NCBI GenBank assembly: GCA_028288485.1
Contig: JAQBNO010000110.1
Span: 62,001 to 126,000, forward strand
From: Segetibacter sp.
GTDB lineage: Bacteria; Bacteroidota; Bacteroidia; Chitinophagales; Chitinophagaceae
DNA length: 64,000 nucleotides
Direction of reading: 5' to 3'
Part shown: in pieces, positions 62,394 to 64,000 of the stretch
Layout of the letters: each line of letters begins with the position of its first letter
How positions within the stretch are numbered: position 1 is the first letter of the stretch
Notes under the pieces: model-generated
What the model was told of the DNA's origin: nothing
Databases searched by the model: none
What the model saw: the letters and a program-made list of their open reading frames with translations, nothing else
Position numbers and translations under genes: made by a program

Positions 62394-62957
62394 TTAAATT
62401 GCCATTACATCTTTTTCTTTCGCAGCGAGATGCTTTTCAACCAGTGTTATGTACCGGTCTGTAATATCCTGCACTTCTTTTTCAGAATCTTTTGCCAGGT
62501 CTTCGCTTAGCCCTTCTTTTTGCAATCTTTTTATTTCTTCTATTGCTTCCCTCCTGATATTACGTATAGCAACTTTTGACTGCTCTGCTTCTGCAGCAGA
62601 TTTCTTAACCAGTTCACGCCGTCTTTCTTCCGTTAGCGGAGGTAAAAAAAGCCGGATATTTACTCCGTCGTTTTGCGGGTTTAGGCCAATGTTTGCTGCA
62701 ATAATTGCTCTTTCGATTGTTTGAAGTGTCTTTTTTTCCCAGGGTTGGATGCTGATAGTACGGGCATCCATAATATTTATGTTGGCAACCTGGTTGATAG
62801 GAGTTGGTGTACCATAATAATCGACCATAATGCCGTCTAACATATTTGGGTTCGCTTTACCTGCACGAATCTTTACCAATTCAACCTCAAGAAATCCAAT
62901 TGCTTTTTTCATAGATGCTTCTGCATCTTCTATGATCATCTCCAGTTCTTCTGACAT
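62394..62957 (-). CDS. frr: Ribosome recycling factor
   Basis: A 187-residue factor that, with EF-G, splits the ribosome after termination. It has the usual three-helix body with VKIRAGKANPNMLDGIMVDYYG (about 29-50), ISIQPWEKKTLQTIERAI and LTEERRRELVKKSAAEAEQSK (about 112-132). Length and residues are typical. A TAGTTTTG box lies 20 nt upstream and a terminator follows, so it is probably its own unit. Confidence 0.96.
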   Translation of the reverse strand: MSEELEMIIEDAEASMKKAIGFLEVELVKIRAGKANPNMLDGIMVDYYGTPTPINQVANINIMDARTISIQPWEKKTLQTIERAIIAANIGLNPQNDGVNIRLFLPPLTEERRRELVKKSAAEAEQSKVAIRNIRREAIEEIKRLQKEGLSEDLAKDSEKEVQDITDRYITLVEKHLAAKEKDVMAI

Positions 62958-62976
62958 TTTTGGCTAATTTTCAAGG

Positions 62977-62984
62977 CAAAACTA
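62977..62984 (-). promoter_or_regulatory. frr -7 promoter box
   Basis: TAGTTTTG on the minus strand, 19 nt before the ATG. Confidence 0.45.
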
Positions 62985-63050
62985 AGGATTACCATGATAT
63001 TTTAAACATTAAAACAGGTGTATAAAAACAACAGGTTGTGCTTTTATAGT

Positions 63051-64000
63051 TTACTCTTCTTCTACTACTGCCCCTTTTTTGTCAAACAATGAGACGAGCT
63101 TCACCTTATCTTCCGGAACTATACCTTTCCCATCGCCTTTAACCACTCTCAGGTTATATTTTGCCTTTTTATAATTTAATAGAAATATAATAGCGAAAAA
63201 CAAAGCTATTTCACATGCAATTAATAAACCGGTTCCTAGCTGTTGAAATAAAAAAGTGAATGCAGAGATGAGAATGGTGGTAAGTACGCAAATAATCGTT
63301 ACACTTTTGTGGCTGAAGCCACGGTTGAGTAACAGATGATGAATATGATTCCTGTCAGGACTAAAAGGAGACCGCCCGTTTTTTATTCTTATCGAAAAAA
63401 CCCGCAAAGTATCCATTAACGGCAACAACAATATACCAAAACCTACCGCCGGTGCGGCTGAAATGGGGTAATTGGAATAAGTACCCGCTGTTTGAATAAA
63501 TTTTATAACTAATATGCTATTGACTAATCCAACTATAAGAGAACCGGTGTCACCCATAAAGATTTTTGCCGGGTGAAAATTAAACATTAAAAAGGCTACC
63601 AGGCTGCCGGCAAAGCTAAAAGCCAGTACAGCGTAAGAAATGTCGTGGTTAATGAGAAAGTATACTCCGAATACAAGGGCACTAATTAATCCAATACTAC
63701 CTGCAAGACCATCAACACCATCGATTAAATTAAAGGCATTAATAATAACAACTATGGAAAAAATTGTAAGCAAATAACTGAAAGCAGTGTTCAATTCGTG
63801 AAATCCCAGTAGGCCATCCATATTAGTAATAATAAGTTCGGCTTTGAATACCAGAATTCCGGCAGCAGCCAGTTGACCTAATAGCTTCTTTGTGGCAGAA
63901 GTCACTAAAATATCATCTTTGATACCAACAAAGAATATAAGCAGAAAAGCAGCAATGTAATATTGAAATTCAGGAGCCTCGGCCGTAAAATTCACAGTTA
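63051..64000 (-). CDS. WecA/MraY-family glycosyl-1-phosphate transferase (5' end outside window)
   Basis: At least 314 residues of a polytopic membrane enzyme that moves a sugar-1-phosphate from a UDP-sugar to undecaprenyl phosphate. Motifs are FVGIKDDI (the Asp-Asp site), NAFNLIDGVDGLAGSIG (the family core), FMGDTGSLIVGL and the cytoplasmic HIHH loop RNHIHHLLLNRG, which marks WecA/TagO-like rather than MraY proteins. The frame stays open to the window edge, so the N-terminus (likely another 40-60 residues) lies beyond 64000. The C-terminal ~35-residue hydrophilic tail is charged. It may start O-antigen, teichoic-like or capsule glycan synthesis. Confidence 0.92.
   Translation of the reverse strand, partial: TVNFTAEAPEFQYYIAAFLLIFFVGIKDDILVTSATKKLLGQLAAAGILVFKAELIITNMDGLLGFHELNTAFSYLLTIFSIVVIINAFNLIDGVDGLAGSIGLISALVFGVYFLINHDISYAVLAFSFAGSLVAFLMFNFHPAKIFMGDTGSLIVGLVNSILVIKFIQTAGTYSNYPISAAPAVGFGILLLPLMDTLRVFSIRIKNGRSPFSPDRNHIHHLLLNRGFSHKSVTIICVLTTILISAFTFLFQQLGTGLLIACEIALFFAIIFLLNYKKAKYNLRVVKGDGKGIVPEDKVKLVSLFDKKGAVVEEE

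Noticed and set aside
1-64000. CRISPR array
   Set aside because: Repeats are dispersed singly over tens of kilobases and in both orientations; no regularly spaced direct-repeat array was seen.
1-64000. tRNA or rRNA genes
   Set aside because: No cloverleaf with a T-loop GTTCRA context and no rRNA-like sequence was found by eye. A tRNAscan run would be decisive.
1-64000. Prophage or integrative element
   Set aside because: No integrase, terminase, capsid, relaxase or transposase was recognised, and housekeeping operons run across the whole window.

Overview
The window looks like a chromosomal segment of a Bacteroidota bacterium, most likely in or near the family Chitinophagaceae. The evidence is: type IX secretion (T9SS) cargo proteins with type A and type B sorting domains, gldF/gldG, a fused MurF-alanine racemase, Bacteroidota promoter -7 boxes of the form TAnnTTTG, an adenosylcobalamin-dependent ribonucleotide reductase, and a bacterial GGGP-synthase-like gene. 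No rRNA, tRNA, CRISPR array, prophage or intact insertion sequence was found. The species cannot be named from the sequence alone.

Layout. 0.6-11.4 kb: two divergent giant T9SS-exported surface proteins, one with about fifteen PKD repeats and one with a type A sorting tail. 11.7-17.3 kb: a class III aminotransferase, a small membrane-protein/winged-helix-regulator pair marked by a repeated palindrome, then diacylglycerol kinase, a DUF1361 protein and a GT-C-like membrane protein. 17.7-21.7 kb: a secreted DUF6569-like protein, gltX, a decayed PIN toxin-antitoxin locus joined to a glycosyltransferase remnant, and a stand-alone B12-binding protein of the methylmalonyl-CoA mutase type. 22.2-25.8 kb: a three-gene ATP-grasp / alpha-E / transglutaminase module. 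26.1-29.6 kb: enoyl-CoA hydratase, then acpP-fabF-rnc. 30-35.5 kb: methylmalonyl-CoA epimerase, iscS-iscU-iscA, a CDGSH protein and small unknown genes. 35.7-43 kb: gldF-gldG, TerC, MurF-Alr and lspA. 43.6-53.3 kb: a lipoprotein with an internal duplication, a D-lactate-dehydrogenase-like enzyme, fumC, a GNAT, a YcxB-like protein and nrdJ. 54.3-64 kb: GGGP synthase, M28 peptidase, a LytTR two-component pair, dxs, scpA, frr and the start-truncated end of a WecA/MraY-type transferase.

How the genes fit together. Most are housekeeping genes in short operons: fatty-acid synthesis (acpP, fabF), Fe-S assembly (isc), peptidoglycan and undecaprenyl-linked glycan synthesis (murF-alr, WecA-like), isoprenoids (dxs) and lipoprotein maturation (lspA). 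gldF/gldG and the two giant T9SS cargoes point to a gliding or surface-adhesion lifestyle. Cobalamin use is suggested by nrdJ, the B12-binding mutase subunit and the epimerase.

The most distinctive signal is a dispersed intergenic repeat family with core GTTGCGTCGCACTCTTGTAC, found in both orientations at well over a dozen places. It has a second conserved block about 17 nt away, and some copies extend to about 120-150 bp. It appears only between genes and looks like a non-coding mobile or REP/MITE-like family.
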